Source: Halomonas sp. 1513 (lineage in GTDB: Bacteria > Pseudomonadota > Gammaproteobacteria > Pseudomonadales > Halomonadaceae). Taken from it: a stretch of DNA of 64,000 bases. Positions within the stretch are counted from its first letter, which is position 1; the number at the start of each line of letters is the position of its first letter. The DNA lies in NCBI GenBank assembly GCA_001971685.1, contig CP019326.1:1612001-1676000 (forward strand), given 5' to 3'. A program made the position numbers and the translations under genes. This document shows, one piece after another, positions 11,708-20,789 of the stretch. The notes under the pieces were generated by a model. That model did not search any database and had not been told where the DNA came from. It saw only the letters and a program-made list of their open reading frames with translations.

Positions 11708-12934
11708 ATGACCATGCATCGTCATTTAGATGCATACCTGCTGCTCGACGTCCGTGAGGGCGTCGAGCAGTTGCTGTCATTTACCCAATGCGCTGATTCG
11801 CACTCGGCGCTCGCGGCGCTTGTCACGGGCCTGGAAGCCAACGAGCTGTGGCGCGAATTTGGCGACATGCGCCTGGTGGCGCGTGCCAGCCCGGCGCCAC
11901 TGCTGGCCGCCTTCGGCCACTTCACCCCTCATCAAACGATGCTGCTGGAGAATCTCTCCGCCGAGCTCAACGATGTGATCCACTGCCATCGCCATGTCGG
12001 CTACGCCGAGGCCGAAGCCGCCGCCGGGGCGCTTGCCGCGCAGCTGATCTCGCGCTTCGGACGAGATGGGTTGAACGGCTTTCGCTTCACGGCCATTCCG
12101 CGCGGCGGCTGGATCGTGCTTGGCATGCTCTCCTACTGCCTGGGGCTGCGCCACGATCAGATCGGCGTCCCCGGCGATCCGCTCGACGAGGAGGCGCGGC
12201 AGACGTGGGTGATCGTCGATGACTGTGCGCTCTCCGGGCTGCGCTTTCGGCAGTTTCTGACCCGCCATGATCTACGTTCGGTCATTTTTTGTCCGCTGTT
12301 TGCGCCTGCCGGACTCTGTGCTGCCATACAGCGCGCCGAGCCCGGCGTAGAGGCGTGCCTCAATGCGGTGGATCTCCGCGACGTGGCGCCACAGCGCTTC
12401 GGCGACGCCTACCCCCAGTGGCTCGATCAGCGCAGGGAGCGAGTCGGTGGGGCGGGCTGCTGGCTGGGCATACCCGAGTTTGTCGCCTTTGCCTGGTGCG
12501 AACCCCAGTCCAAGTACTGGGACGCCGAGGCGGGCTGCTACCGGGCCAGCTGGAATCTATTGCCGCCGTCGCTCTCCCTGAACCGTAAACATGCCGCCCA
12601 GCCGCGAGGCGGGCAAGCCGAGGCAGGCGAGCTGGCGGTGCTGCTGGCCCCGGGTGACGGGGCCATCCAGGTGGGGCCGCGCGTTCTCTGGGCTGACGTC
12701 GACGGCGCCGTCGCGCTGGCGCGTTTCCCCGGCGAGCCCGACACCAGCGCACCCTGCTTCCGCTTGGAGGGCGCGTCAGCGGACATGTGGCGCTGTGTGC
12801 TCGAGTGCGGCACCCTGGCAGGCGCTGAGGCGAGGATGTTGCAGCGCTATGCTGTCGATCCGCCCACCCTGGGTGAAGATCTGGCCGTGTTCGTGGCGGA
12901 GCTCGAGAACAACGGGCTCTTGGTACAGCGCTAG
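11708..12934 (+). CDS. phosphoribosyltransferase domain fused to PqqD-like RRE
   Basis: A 408-residue protein I cannot match to a named family. Residues about 100-260 look like a type I phosphoribosyltransferase: IPRGGW (130-135) resembles the PRTase substrate loop and WVIVDDCALSGLRF (from 167; Asp171-Asp172, Ser176-Gly177) is the PRPP-binding loop. Residues about 318-408 resemble PqqD/RRE domains that bind RiPP leaders (VLWADVDGAVAL, later a D-L-A-V-F-V-A-E-L-x-N-N-G-L-L helix). It starts 13 nt after the precursor stop with no clear Shine-Dalgarno, suggesting translational coupling. The expected leader peptidase domain is not seen. Enzymatic activity is unknown. Confidence 0.7.
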   Translation: MTMHRHLDAYLLLDVREGVEQLLSFTQCADSHSALAALVTGLEANELWREFGDMRLVARASPAPLLAAFGHFTPHQTMLLENLSAELNDVIHCHRHVGYAEAEAAAGALAAQLISRFGRDGLNGFRFTAIPRGGWIVLGMLSYCLGLRHDQIGVPGDPLDEEARQTWVIVDDCALSGLRFRQFLTRHDLRSVIFCPLFAPAGLCAAIQRAEPGVEACLNAVDLRDVAPQRFGDAYPQWLDQRRERVGGAGCWLGIPEFVAFAWCEPQSKYWDAEAGCYRASWNLLPPSLSLNRKHAAQPRGGQAEAGELAVLLAPGDGAIQVGPRVLWADVDGAVALARFPGEPDTSAPCFRLEGASADMWRCVLECGTLAGAEARMLQRYAVDPPTLGEDLAVFVAELENNGLLVQR

Positions 12935-13066
12935 CTGGATCCGGTATTATCAGGGTGGCCAAGCGGCTATGTTAGCCTAGCCTTTACCCGCACCTGCCAG
13001 CCGTGCATCGGGCCGTGGCGGCCAATCTCGCCACGCCAGCTGCCGGAAGAGCCCTCGAGGAAGTCG

Positions 13067-13744
13067 ATGACCCTGCCTGACCCTAGCCTGAACGCCGACA
13101 CGCCAACGCGCACCCGTATCAAATTCTGCGGCCTGACACGCGACGCGGATATCGACGCCGCCGTGGCGGCTGGCGCCGACGCCCTGGGCTTCGTGCTCTG
13201 GCCCGGCAGCGGGCGCGCCGTGGACGAGGCGCGCCTGGCCGAGCTGGCTGCCCGGGTGCCGGCCTTCGTCACCCGCGTCGGTCTCTTCGTCGACCAGTCC
13301 TCCGCGCTGGTCGAGCGCTGTGCCCGGCACCTGGACCTGCTGCAGTTTCACGGCGACGAATCGCCGGCCTTCTGCGAGGCCTTCGGCCGAGCGTGGATCA
13401 AGGCCCTGCGCATGCGCGACGACCTCGACCTGTACGCCGCGGCAGAGGCCTATTGCGGGGCCCAGGCGCTGTTGCTGGATGCCTACCGACCCGGGGTGCC
13501 GGGAGGCACCGGCGAGACTTTCGACTGGTCGCGAATTCCCCCGAGCCTGGCCAAGCCGGTGATTCTCGCGGGTGGGCTGACGCCGGCCAACGTCGCCCAG
13601 GCGATTGCCAGCGTGCGGCCCTTTGCGGTGGATGTCTCCGGCGGCGTGGAGGCGGCTCGCGGCCATAAGGATCACGCAAAGCTGCTGGCCTTTGCCGCGG
13701 CGGTGCAGGGCGCCGACGGCGAGCGCCGGGGTCTAATGAGCTGA
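13067..13744 (+). CDS. trpF: phosphoribosylanthranilate isomerase
   Basis: Converts phosphoribosylanthranilate to CdRP in tryptophan synthesis. The 225-residue TIM barrel has IKFCGLTRDADIDAAVAAGA at the N-terminus (after a short tail), QFHGDE in the middle and ILAGGLTPANV plus VDVSGGVEAARG at the phosphate-binding end. GAGGAA precedes the ATG. It is separated from trpB by the HPr-kinase-like gene and from truA by the RiPP genes, although the three are normally adjacent in relatives. Confidence 0.95.
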   Translation: MTLPDPSLNADTPTRTRIKFCGLTRDADIDAAVAAGADALGFVLWPGSGRAVDEARLAELAARVPAFVTRVGLFVDQSSALVERCARHLDLLQFHGDESPAFCEAFGRAWIKALRMRDDLDLYAAAEAYCGAQALLLDAYRPGVPGGTGETFDWSRIPPSLAKPVILAGGLTPANVAQAIASVRPFAVDVSGGVEAARGHKDHAKLLAFAAAVQGADGERRGLMS

Positions 13745-13881
13745 GAAAAACCACCCTGGCGAGTGTTTCGCCATTTTGTTTCTTTGTGTAACCTCAGGGT
13801 GTGATGATCGCGCACGCGTCACCACAGAGCGGCTCATTCCGTGGGCTTGGCCATGCTTGAACCTGCTGCAGTATCCCGTCG

Positions 13882-14892
13882 ATGAGCAACAAATATTGGG
13901 TCTTTGGTCAGTGCATGGCGACCGAGCGTCGGTTTCGTACGCCGATGACCCTTGCCGATGCGTCCATGCCGCCCGACCTGCACTTCCGGTGTTGCGTTCA
14001 GCAGACACCCGTGCAGCCGGCGGCAGAGAGCTGTCTGTATGCCAGCCCCGACACAAACCGCTTCGGCGAGCCAGTCGTCCAGCTCTACGCCTTCGCCGAT
14101 GGCTATCTCATGCGCTTCCCCCGGGTGGCGGATTTCATCCTCACTCCCGGTTTGATCGATTGCCGGCTCATGGATCCCGACCTCGACTACCTGGTCGAGG
14201 TCTGCCTGCTCGGCCATGTCTTCAGCTGCTACCTCGAGTTCTCGGGCATCATTGCGCTGCACGCCGGCGCCGTCGAGGTGGAGGGCCGGGCGGTACTGTT
14301 TGCGGCGGACCGCACCGGCGGCAAGAGCACGCTGGTGACCTCGCTGGTCAAGGCAGGCTTTGCACTGCTGGCCGATGATATCTCGGCGCTGGCGGTTAGC
14401 GGCCAAGGGGTGCGCTGCCTGCACGGCTTTCCCCAGCTCAAGATGACCCCGGAACAGGTACGGCGGTTCGTGGCGAGCGACAAACAGTACCCGCTGGTGC
14501 ACCCGGCGTTCGAGAAGCTTAGCGTACCGCTGCAGGCGCTGGGCCGGGCGCAGACCGAGCCGCTGCCGGTGGCGGCGATCTATCTCCTGGCCCGCGGCGC
14601 GGAGACGGGGGAAAAAGCCAGTACGCAGATGACATCGCTGCCAGCCTCGCAGGCGGTGATCCACCTGGCACGCCACTCTTTCCTGTGGCACCTGCTCGAG
14701 GCTCAGCGAGGCGGCAAGGCCTTTTCCGGCGGATCGGGCTCGCCCGAGCGCGCCGACCTGCGCGTTGGCCGCTTCATGCGCCTGTCGCGCATTGCCGCCC
14801 AGGTGCCTGTCCGCCATCTGCATTATCCGAGCGGCTATCAGTGGCTGCCGGAGGTCCATCGAGCCATCGTCGATGATGTGACGACGCTCTAA
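13882..14892 (+). CDS. HPr kinase-like protein of lasso-peptide type
   Basis: A 336-residue protein resembling the C-terminal catalytic domain of HPr kinase/phosphorylase. Visible motifs: LHAGAVEV (His127), a P-loop FAADRTGGKSTLV (Lys148, Ser149; the first Gly is Ala) and ADDIS (Asp165-Asp166). Homologs in lasso clusters such as PadeK and ThcoK phosphorylate the precursor's C-terminal Ser. Here the precursor ends in Arg, with Ser52 and Ser56 nearby, so the target is uncertain. It lies between trpF and trpB on the same strand. Classical HPrK is unlikely since the N-terminal domain is missing and no HPr gene is nearby. Confidence 0.75.
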   Translation: MSNKYWVFGQCMATERRFRTPMTLADASMPPDLHFRCCVQQTPVQPAAESCLYASPDTNRFGEPVVQLYAFADGYLMRFPRVADFILTPGLIDCRLMDPDLDYLVEVCLLGHVFSCYLEFSGIIALHAGAVEVEGRAVLFAADRTGGKSTLVTSLVKAGFALLADDISALAVSGQGVRCLHGFPQLKMTPEQVRRFVASDKQYPLVHPAFEKLSVPLQALGRAQTEPLPVAAIYLLARGAETGEKASTQMTSLPASQAVIHLARHSFLWHLLEAQRGGKAFSGGSGSPERADLRVGRFMRLSRIAAQVPVRHLHYPSGYQWLPEVHRAIVDDVTTL

Positions 14893-14907
14893 AAGCCGTT
14901 CAAAACC

Positions 14908-14916
14908 TGCTATGCT
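14908..14916 (+). promoter_or_regulatory. extended -10 promoter candidate for trpB
   Basis: TGCTATGCT (TGn plus TATGCT) starts 16 nt after the kinase stop and 82 nt before the trpB start. A hairpin ATCGCA-CACCA-TGCGAT (14932-14948) lies in the would-be leader. trpBA may therefore be transcribed independently of the inserted genes. Confidence 0.4.
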
Positions 14917-14997
14917 CCGGGGTCGGTTCGTATCGCACACCATGCGATGCGCGCCAGGCAAGCCAATCCGCTCAAGCGACCCTGTGAGGTGTCTTTC

Positions 14998-16212
14998 GTG
15001 ACCAAGTTCAGCGACCTGACCCGACTGCCCGATGCGCGCGGCCATTTCGGCCCCTACGGCGGCCGGTTCGTTTCGGAAACGTTGAGCTTCGCCCTGGATG
15101 AACTCGAGAAGAACTACGCCGCCATGCGCGACGATCCCGATTTCCAGGCGGAATTCGACTATGATCTGGCCCATTTCGTGGGGCGGCCCTCGCCGCTGTA
15201 TCATGCCAAACGCTGGTCGGATTCACTGGGCGGTGCGCAGATCTGGCTCAAGCGCGAGGACTTGAATCACACCGGCGCGCACAAGGTCAACAACACCGTG
15301 GGCCAGGCGCTGCTGGCCAAGAAGAGCGGCAAGCCGCGGGTGATCGCCGAAACCGGCGCCGGCCAGCACGGCGTGGCCACCGCCACCGTGGCGGCGCGCC
15401 TGGGCCTCAAGTGCGAGGTCTACATGGGCGCCGAAGACGTCCAGCGCCAGAAGCTCAACGTCTACCGCATGCACCTGCTGGGCGCCAAGGTGATCCCGGT
15501 GGAGTCCGGCACCCGCACCCTCAAGGACGCCATGAACGAAGCGCTGCGCGACTGGGTGACCAACGTCGACGACACCTTCTATATCATCGGTACCGTGGCC
15601 GGCCCGCACCCCTATCCGCTGCTGGTGCGTGACTTCAACGCCGTGGCCGGCCGCGAGGCGCGTCGCCAGTCGCTGGAGCAGATCGGCCGCCTGCCGGACG
15701 CGCTGATCGCCTGCGTCGGCGGCGGCTCCAACGCCATGGGCCTGTTCTATCCGTTCGTCGAGGACGACGAGGTAGCCATGTACGGCGTCGAGGCCGGCGG
15801 TGACGGCGTCGAGACCGGCCGCCACGCGGCGCCGCTGGCCTCCAACGCGCCGCGCGGCGTACTCCACGGCAACCGCACCTACCTGATGTCAGACGCCGCC
15901 GGCCAGGTCTCCGACACCCACTCGATCTCTGCCGGGCTCGACTATCCCGGTGTCGGTCCCGAGCACGCGCTGTGGAAGGACGTCGGACGCGTCAACTACG
16001 TGGCCGCCAACGACCAGCAGGTGCTCGAGGCGTTCCGCGAGCTGACCCACATGGAAGGCATCATGCCGGCGCTGGAGACCGCCCACGCCCTGGCCCACGC
16101 CAAGGTGCTGGCACCCACCATGCGTCCCGATCAGCACATCGTGATCAACCTCTCGGGTCGCGGTGACAAGGACATCATGACGGTGGCCCGACTCGACGGC
16201 ATTGAATTCTAA
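14998..16212 (+). CDS. trpB: tryptophan synthase beta subunit
   Basis: Joins indole and serine to make tryptophan using PLP. A GTG at 14998 ([22 protein letters not shown]) gives 404 residues, the family's length; GAGG lies about 9 nt before it. A longer in-frame start at 14947 adds an unconserved tail. The PLP lysine motif ([11 protein letters not shown], Lys near residue 93), the [10 protein letters not shown] loop and the GGGSNAMG phosphate loop are intact. trpA follows after 9 nt. Confidence 0.96.
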   Translation: MTKFSDLTRLPDARGHFGPYGGRFVSETLSFALDELEKNYAAMRDDPDFQAEFDYDLAHFVGRPSPLYHAKRWSDSLGGAQIWLKREDLNHTGAHKVNNTVGQALLAKKSGKPRVIAETGAGQHGVATATVAARLGLKCEVYMGAEDVQRQKLNVYRMHLLGAKVIPVESGTRTLKDAMNEALRDWVTNVDDTFYIIGTVAGPHPYPLLVRDFNAVAGREARRQSLEQIGRLPDALIACVGGGSNAMGLFYPFVEDDEVAMYGVEAGGDGVETGRHAAPLASNAPRGVLHGNRTYLMSDAAGQVSDTHSISAGLDYPGVGPEHALWKDVGRVNYVAANDQQVLEAFRELTHMEGIMPALETAHALAHAKVLAPTMRPDQHIVINLSGRGDKDIMTVARLDGIEF

Positions 16213-16221
16213 GGACCCGCG

Positions 16222-17025
16222 ATGAATCGTATCGATCAACGCTTCGCCGAGCTCAAGGCGCAGGGCCGCAAGGCCCTGATTCCCTATATCACCGCCGGTG
16301 ACCCGGGCCCCGAGCACACTGTGGGCTTCATGCACGCCCTGGTCGAGGCCGGTGCCGACATCGTCGAACTCGGCGTGCCGTTCTCCGATCCCATGGCCGA
16401 CGGCCCGGTGATCCAGAAGGCCTGCGAGCGGGCGCTCGCCAAGGGTACCCGGCTGGTCGACCTGTTCGACATGGTGCGCGAGTTTCGCCGCACCGACACC
16501 ACCACCCCGGTGGTGCTGATGGGCTACCTCAATCCGGTCGAGCGGATCGGCTACGACACCTTCGCCGATGCCGCCGCCGAGGCGGGCGTCGATGGCGTGC
16601 TGACCGTCGACATGCCGCCGGAAGAGGCCGAGGAGTTCGGCCCGGTGCTCAAGGCCCGCGGCCTGGCATCGATCTTCTTGGTTGCCCCTACCACCTCCAA
16701 CGCCCGGGCCGCTACAATATGCGCCCATGGCGAAGGCTATCTGTATTATGTGTCGCTCAAGGGCGTGACCGGCTCCGCCAGCCTCAACGCCGAGGACGTC
16801 GCCAGCCACCTGGCGCCGCTGCGCGAGATCACCGAGCTGCCGCTGTGCGTCGGCTTCGGCATCCGCGACGGCGCCTCGGCGGCGGCGGTGGCCCAGGTCG
16901 CCGACGGCGTGATCGTCGGCTCGGCGCTGGTCAACCGCATCGCCGACAACGCCGATGACCCGGCCGCCATCGCCCCGCAGCTAAAGGCGGTGCTGGGCGA
17001 GATGCGACAGGCCATGGACGCTTGA
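16222..17025 (+). CDS. trpA: tryptophan synthase alpha subunit
   Basis: Cleaves indole-3-glycerol phosphate to indole and glyceraldehyde 3-phosphate and channels indole to TrpB. The 267-residue TIM barrel has the catalytic Glu in [20 protein letters not shown] (near residue 50) and Asp in [13 protein letters not shown], then the phosphate-binding GFGIRD and VIVGSALV. It is 9 nt downstream of trpB and lies 55 nt before accD. Confidence 0.97.
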   Translation: MNRIDQRFAELKAQGRKALIPYITAGDPGPEHTVGFMHALVEAGADIVELGVPFSDPMADGPVIQKACERALAKGTRLVDLFDMVREFRRTDTTTPVVLMGYLNPVERIGYDTFADAAAEAGVDGVLTVDMPPEEAEEFGPVLKARGLASIFLVAPTTSNARAATICAHGEGYLYYVSLKGVTGSASLNAEDVASHLAPLREITELPLCVGFGIRDGASAAAVAQVADGVIVGSALVNRIADNADDPAAIAPQLKAVLGEMRQAMDA

Positions 17026-17079
17026 GCGACCGCCAACGATCGATGACTCCAAGATTCAGCATACGGGAAGCATTCTGAC

Positions 17080-18060
17080 ATGAGCTGGCTAGACAAGATC
17101 GTGCCCTCGATGGGCCGGATCCAGCGCAAGGACCGACGCGCCAGTGTCCCCGACGGGCTGTGGCGCAAGTGCCCCAAGTGCGAGGCGGTGCTCTACCTGC
17201 CCGAACTCGAGAAACACCACAACGTCTGCCCCAAGTGTGACCATCACCTGCGGCTGACCGCGCGCAAGCGCCTCGACTGGTTCCTCGACAAGGAGGGCCG
17301 CGAGGAGATCGCCGCCGACCTCGAGCCGGTGGATCGCCTCAAGTTCCGCGACTCCAAGAAGTACAAGGACCGCCTCGCCGCGGCCCAGAAGAGCACCGAC
17401 GAGAACGATGCGCTGATCGCCATGCGCGGTACCCTCGACGGCATGCCGATCGTCGCGGTGTCCTTCGAGTTCACCTTCATGGGCGGCTCGATGGGCGCCA
17501 TCGTCGGCGAGAAGTTCGCGCGTGCGGCGACCGCCGCGCTGGAAGAGGGCATTCCGCTGGTGTGCTTCTCCGCCTCCGGCGGGGCGCGCATGCAGGAGGC
17601 GCTGTTCTCGCTGATGCAGATGGCCAAGACCTCGGCGGCGCTGGAGAAGCTCAAGCAGGCCGGGATCCCCTACATCTCGGTGCTCACCGACCCGGTCTAC
17701 GGCGGCGTGACGGCGTCGCTGGCGATGCTTGGCGATCTCAACGTCGCCGAGCCCAACGCGCTGATCGGCTTTGCCGGCCCGCGGGTCATCGAGCAGACCG
17801 TGCGCGAGAAGCTGCCGGAAGGCTTCCAGCGCAGCGAGTTCCTGCTCGAGCACGGCACCGTGGACATGATCGTCCACCGCAGCGAGATGCGCGACCGCCT
17901 GGGGGCGGTGCTGCGCAAGCTGACCCACCTGCCGGTCAGCGGCATGCCCGAGGAGCACGAGCCCGATCTGGTAGACGTTGCCGAGCAGCCCGCCGAGGTC
18001 AGCGAGGCCGAAGCGCCGCCGGAGCCGCCCGCCGAGGACGACGGCCTGGAGCCGCGTTGA
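17080..18060 (+). CDS. accD: acetyl-CoA carboxylase carboxyltransferase subunit beta
   Basis: Transfers carboxyl from carboxybiotin to acetyl-CoA with AccA. The 326-residue protein has the N-terminal four-cysteine zinc ribbon (two CPKC pairs, about residues 31-53) and the crotonase-fold core with [14 protein letters not shown] and [18 protein letters not shown]. The C-terminal 40 residues are an acidic, Pro/Glu-rich tail. accB and accC are at the other end of the window (57.9 kb); accA is not present. Confidence 0.96.
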   Translation: MSWLDKIVPSMGRIQRKDRRASVPDGLWRKCPKCEAVLYLPELEKHHNVCPKCDHHLRLTARKRLDWFLDKEGREEIAADLEPVDRLKFRDSKKYKDRLAAAQKSTDENDALIAMRGTLDGMPIVAVSFEFTFMGGSMGAIVGEKFARAATAALEEGIPLVCFSASGGARMQEALFSLMQMAKTSAALEKLKQAGIPYISVLTDPVYGGVTASLAMLGDLNVAEPNALIGFAGPRVIEQTVREKLPEGFQRSEFLLEHGTVDMIVHRSEMRDRLGAVLRKLTHLPVSGMPEEHEPDLVDVAEQPAEVSEAEAPPEPPAEDDGLEPR

Positions 18061-18071
18061 CGGAGCGCCCC

Positions 18072-19442
18072 ATGAGTTCGCCCGACAGTGCCACGCATGA
18101 CGCCACCCTGCCTGCGGACCTGGCGGGCTGGCTCGCGCGCCTCGAGCAGCAGCACCCGGTGAGCATCGATCTCGGCCTCGAGCGTGTGGCCGCGGTGGCC
18201 GAGCGCATGGGGCTGCTGGCGGGCCCTATTGCGGGACGCGTGATCACCGTCGCGGGCACCAACGGCAAGGGCTCCACGGTGGCGATGCTCGAGGCGCTGG
18301 CCCGCGCCCACGGCCTCACCACCGCGACCTACACCTCGCCGCACCTGCTGCGTTACAACGAACGCCTGCGGATCGATGGCGTCGAGGCCGACGATGACGC
18401 CCTGATCGCCGGCTTTGCCGCCGTCGAGGCGGCGCGTCTGGCCGGTGAACCGATCAGCCTGACCTACTTCGAGGCCGGCACCCTGGCCGCGCTGCACGGC
18501 ATTGCCCAGTGCACCCCGCAGCTGGCGATCCTCGAGGTTGGCCTGGGCGGGCGCCTCGATGCGGTCAATATCCTCGATGCCGATGTCGCGATAGTCACCA
18601 CCGTGGCCCAGGATCACGCCGCTTTCCTGGGCACCGATATCCAGCAGATCGGCCGCGAGAAGGCCGGCATCATGCGTGCCGGCCGCCCCGCGGTGCTGGG
18701 CAGCACGACGCTGCCGGCCAGCGTGCGTCAGCACGCCGAGGCCCTGGGCGCGCCGCTGTTCGCGCTGGGCGAGCAGCTCATCCGCAGCGAGCCGGATGCC
18801 GCCGGCCACTGGCAATGGCAGGGCCAGGCCCTGGATCAGCATGAAACCGAACCGCTGACACTTGACCACTTGCCCGACCCGGGCCTGCCGCTGGACAATG
18901 CCGCCAGTGCGCTCCAGGCGCTGGCGCTGGCCGGCGTGACGCTCGACGCCGAGCGCTGCCGCCAGGGCCTTGGCCAAGTTCAGCTGGCCGGGCGCATGCA
19001 GTGGCTCGGCCAGTGGTGCCTGGATGTGGCACATAACCCGCATGCGGCCCATTATGTGGCCAGGCGCCTCGCCGCTCGCGGCTGTGCCGGCCGGCGCTAC
19101 GCGCTGCTCGGCATGCTCGCCGACAAGGACGCCGCCGGCGTGGTGGGCGAGCTGGCCGGTCAGGTCGATGCCTGGGTCACGGTGAGCCTCGAGGGTGAGC
19201 GGGCGCGCAGCGCCGACGCCCTGGCCGAGACCCTCGCCGACGCTGGGCTGCCGGCGGCCCAGCGTGCCGCCAGTGTCGCCGCCGGCATGGCCTGGCTGAA
19301 TGAGCGCCTTGGCGCCGACGACCAGGTGCTGGTGTGCGGGTCGTTCTTTACCGTGGCCGAGGCGCTGACCGAGCTAGAGGTTGGGCAACCATCGCAGTTG
19401 GCAGAGGACGCCAGCCGCAGGCATAAGGAGGGAGCAGCATGA
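18072..19442 (+). CDS. folC: dihydrofolate synthase / folylpolyglutamate synthase
   Basis: Adds glutamate to dihydropteroate and extends folate polyglutamate tails. From ATG 18072 (MSSPDSATHD) the protein is 456 residues, with the Mur-ligase P-loop ITVAGTNGKGSTVAMLE near residue 58, the YTSPHLLRYNERLRI segment and a DVAHNPHA motif at the C-terminal domain. A longer in-frame start at 17562 lies inside accD and is rejected. It begins 11 nt after accD and overlaps dedD by ATGA. Confidence 0.95.
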   Translation: MSSPDSATHDATLPADLAGWLARLEQQHPVSIDLGLERVAAVAERMGLLAGPIAGRVITVAGTNGKGSTVAMLEALARAHGLTTATYTSPHLLRYNERLRIDGVEADDDALIAGFAAVEAARLAGEPISLTYFEAGTLAALHGIAQCTPQLAILEVGLGGRLDAVNILDADVAIVTTVAQDHAAFLGTDIQQIGREKAGIMRAGRPAVLGSTTLPASVRQHAEALGAPLFALGEQLIRSEPDAAGHWQWQGQALDQHETEPLTLDHLPDPGLPLDNAASALQALALAGVTLDAERCRQGLGQVQLAGRMQWLGQWCLDVAHNPHAAHYVARRLAARGCAGRRYALLGMLADKDAAGVVGELAGQVDAWVTVSLEGERARSADALAETLADAGLPAAQRAASVAAGMAWLNERLGADDQVLVCGSFFTVAEALTELEVGQPSQLAEDASRRHKEGAA

Positions 19443-20107
19443 AATATGGCATGCGTGAACGCATCAGTGGGGCGGTGATCGTCATCGCCCTGGGGGTGAT
19501 CTTCGTGCCGATGCTGTTCGACACGCCAACGCCCCGCGAGGAGCGCCCGGCGCCGGTGCTGACTATCGAGCAGCCCATCGACGTGCAGCGCACGCCGGTG
19601 GATGAGCCGACGCCCCCGGCCAGCCTCTCGACGCCGGGTGCCGGCGAGATCGACGAGGCCCCCGAGGTCGACGTCGAGCAGGCAGTCGAGGCCACCGATC
19701 CGGTGCAGCGCGACGAGCCGGGTGAGCTGGACGAGCCGACCCCGGCCGAGCCCGAGGTCAGCGACCCGATCGCCGAGCTGGCCGAGTCGGCCCAGGCCCC
19801 CAGCGAGCCGCAAGCGGAGCCCGAGCCCGAATCGGAGCCAGCGCCGTCGTCGCCGCCCACTGCGGCCAGCGAGGGCGGTGAATGGACGGTGCAGGTGGGC
19901 AGCTTCGGCGAGGCGGCCAACGCCGAGCGCCTCGAGGCGCAGCTCAACGAGCAGGGCTTCAGCGCCTACCGTCGCGCCCGCGACAACAATATGACCAGCG
20001 TCTACGTCGGCCCCTTCGCCAGTTCCAGCGACGGTGAGCAGGCACGCAGCGAGCTCCAGGAGCGCGCCAACATCCAGGGGCTACTGATCCGGGTGCGGGA
20101 GGATTGA
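19439..20107 (+). CDS. dedD: SPOR-domain protein (DedD-like)
   Basis: A 222-residue inner-membrane protein: one N-terminal helix (ISGAVIVIALGVIFVPMLF, about 9-27), a long Pro/Glu/Asp-rich periplasmic linker, and a C-terminal SPOR domain (WTVQVGSFGEAANAERLEAQL onward, about 148-222; segment shown is split across the domain start). SPOR domains bind denuded septal peptidoglycan, and DedD supports cell division. Its start overlaps the folC stop (ATGA) and its stop overlaps cvpA, so the three are translationally coupled. Confidence 0.88.
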   Translation: MKYGMRERISGAVIVIALGVIFVPMLFDTPTPREERPAPVLTIEQPIDVQRTPVDEPTPPASLSTPGAGEIDEAPEVDVEQAVEATDPVQRDEPGELDEPTPAEPEVSDPIAELAESAQAPSEPQAEPEPESEPAPSSPPTAASEGGEWTVQVGSFGEAANAERLEAQLNEQGFSAYRRARDNNMTSVYVGPFASSSDGEQARSELQERANIQGLLIRVRED

Positions 20108-20706
20108 TGAGTCTCACCTGGCTGGACATGGCGTTCCTGGCGGTACTCGCCATTTCGATGCTGGCGGGGTTCATGCGCGGCCTGATTCGCGAAGGCCTGG
20201 GCCTGGCGGCCTGGATCATCGCGCTGATCGCCGCGCGCATGTTCGCCGAGCCGGTGGCCGACATGCTCAGCGGCCTGATCGACAACGCCGACGGTCGGCT
20301 GGTGCTGTCGTTCATCCTGGTCATCTTCGTGGTGATCATGATCTGCGGGCTGGTCATCCGCGCCGTGCACGCCGCGGTGGAGTGGGTCGGCATGGGCTTC
20401 TTCAACCGCGTGGCGGGGGCCGGCTTCGGCGTGCTGCGCGGCGCGGCGATCCTGGTGCTGGTCACGGTGCTGATCTCGCTGACCCCGCTGTCGCAGCTCG
20501 AGGCGTGGCGCGATGCCGAGCTGCGGCCCACCTTCGAGGAGCTGCGCAGCTGGGTGATTAGCCAGGTCGAGGCCTGGGAGCAGCGCGATCCGGAGCGTAC
20601 CGAGGCGTGGCGCAATATCTCGCTACCCGGTTTCGGTGGCGGCGATGACGACGACGCGGCGCCCAACGACGGCTCGCCCGAGACAGCACCGCCGGCAACG
20701 CAGTAA
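20104..20706 (+). CDS. cvpA: CvpA family membrane protein
   Basis: A 200-residue polytopic protein with four hydrophobic helices (MAFLAVLAISMLAGFM, GLAAWIIALIAA, LVLSFILVIFVVIMICG, ILVLVTVLISL) and the family's GxxRGxIREGLGLAAWI-type first loop. CvpA is linked to colicin V secretion and envelope function in Enterobacteria; its biochemical role is not settled. It overlaps dedD by ATGA and precedes purF, the conserved cvpA-purF pairing. The C-terminal 45 residues are polar and acidic. Confidence 0.92.
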   Translation: MMSLTWLDMAFLAVLAISMLAGFMRGLIREGLGLAAWIIALIAARMFAEPVADMLSGLIDNADGRLVLSFILVIFVVIMICGLVIRAVHAAVEWVGMGFFNRVAGAGFGVLRGAAILVLVTVLISLTPLSQLEAWRDAELRPTFEELRSWVISQVEAWEQRDPERTEAWRNISLPGFGGGDDDDAAPNDGSPETAPPATQ

Positions 20707-20742
20707 TCTGCAACCGGCGGCACCGATACAGACATCCTATGG

Positions 20743-20759
20743 CGCCGGCCTTGCCGGCG
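20743..20759 (+). other. GC hairpin in the cvpA-purF spacer
   Basis: CGCCGGC-CTT-GCCGGCG forms a 7-bp stem 30 nt before the purF start. No T-run follows, so it is more likely an attenuating or mRNA-stabilising hairpin than a terminator. Confidence 0.4.
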
Positions 20760-20789
20760 ATAAGCAACACTGCAGCGAGGTAAGGCGGA

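Noticed and set aside
11708..12934. Second ComF or a trpD-like phosphoribosyltransferase
   Set aside because: No ComF zinc ribbon; TrpD has a different fold (type III PRTase). The PqqD-like C-terminus does not fit either.
9226..13791. Shared GTGTTT ... TTGTGTAA motif upstream of the cyclase (9226-9251) and the kinase (13763-13791)
   Set aside because: The gaps between the two parts differ (12 versus 15 nt), and neither copy fits a known regulator; chance is likely.
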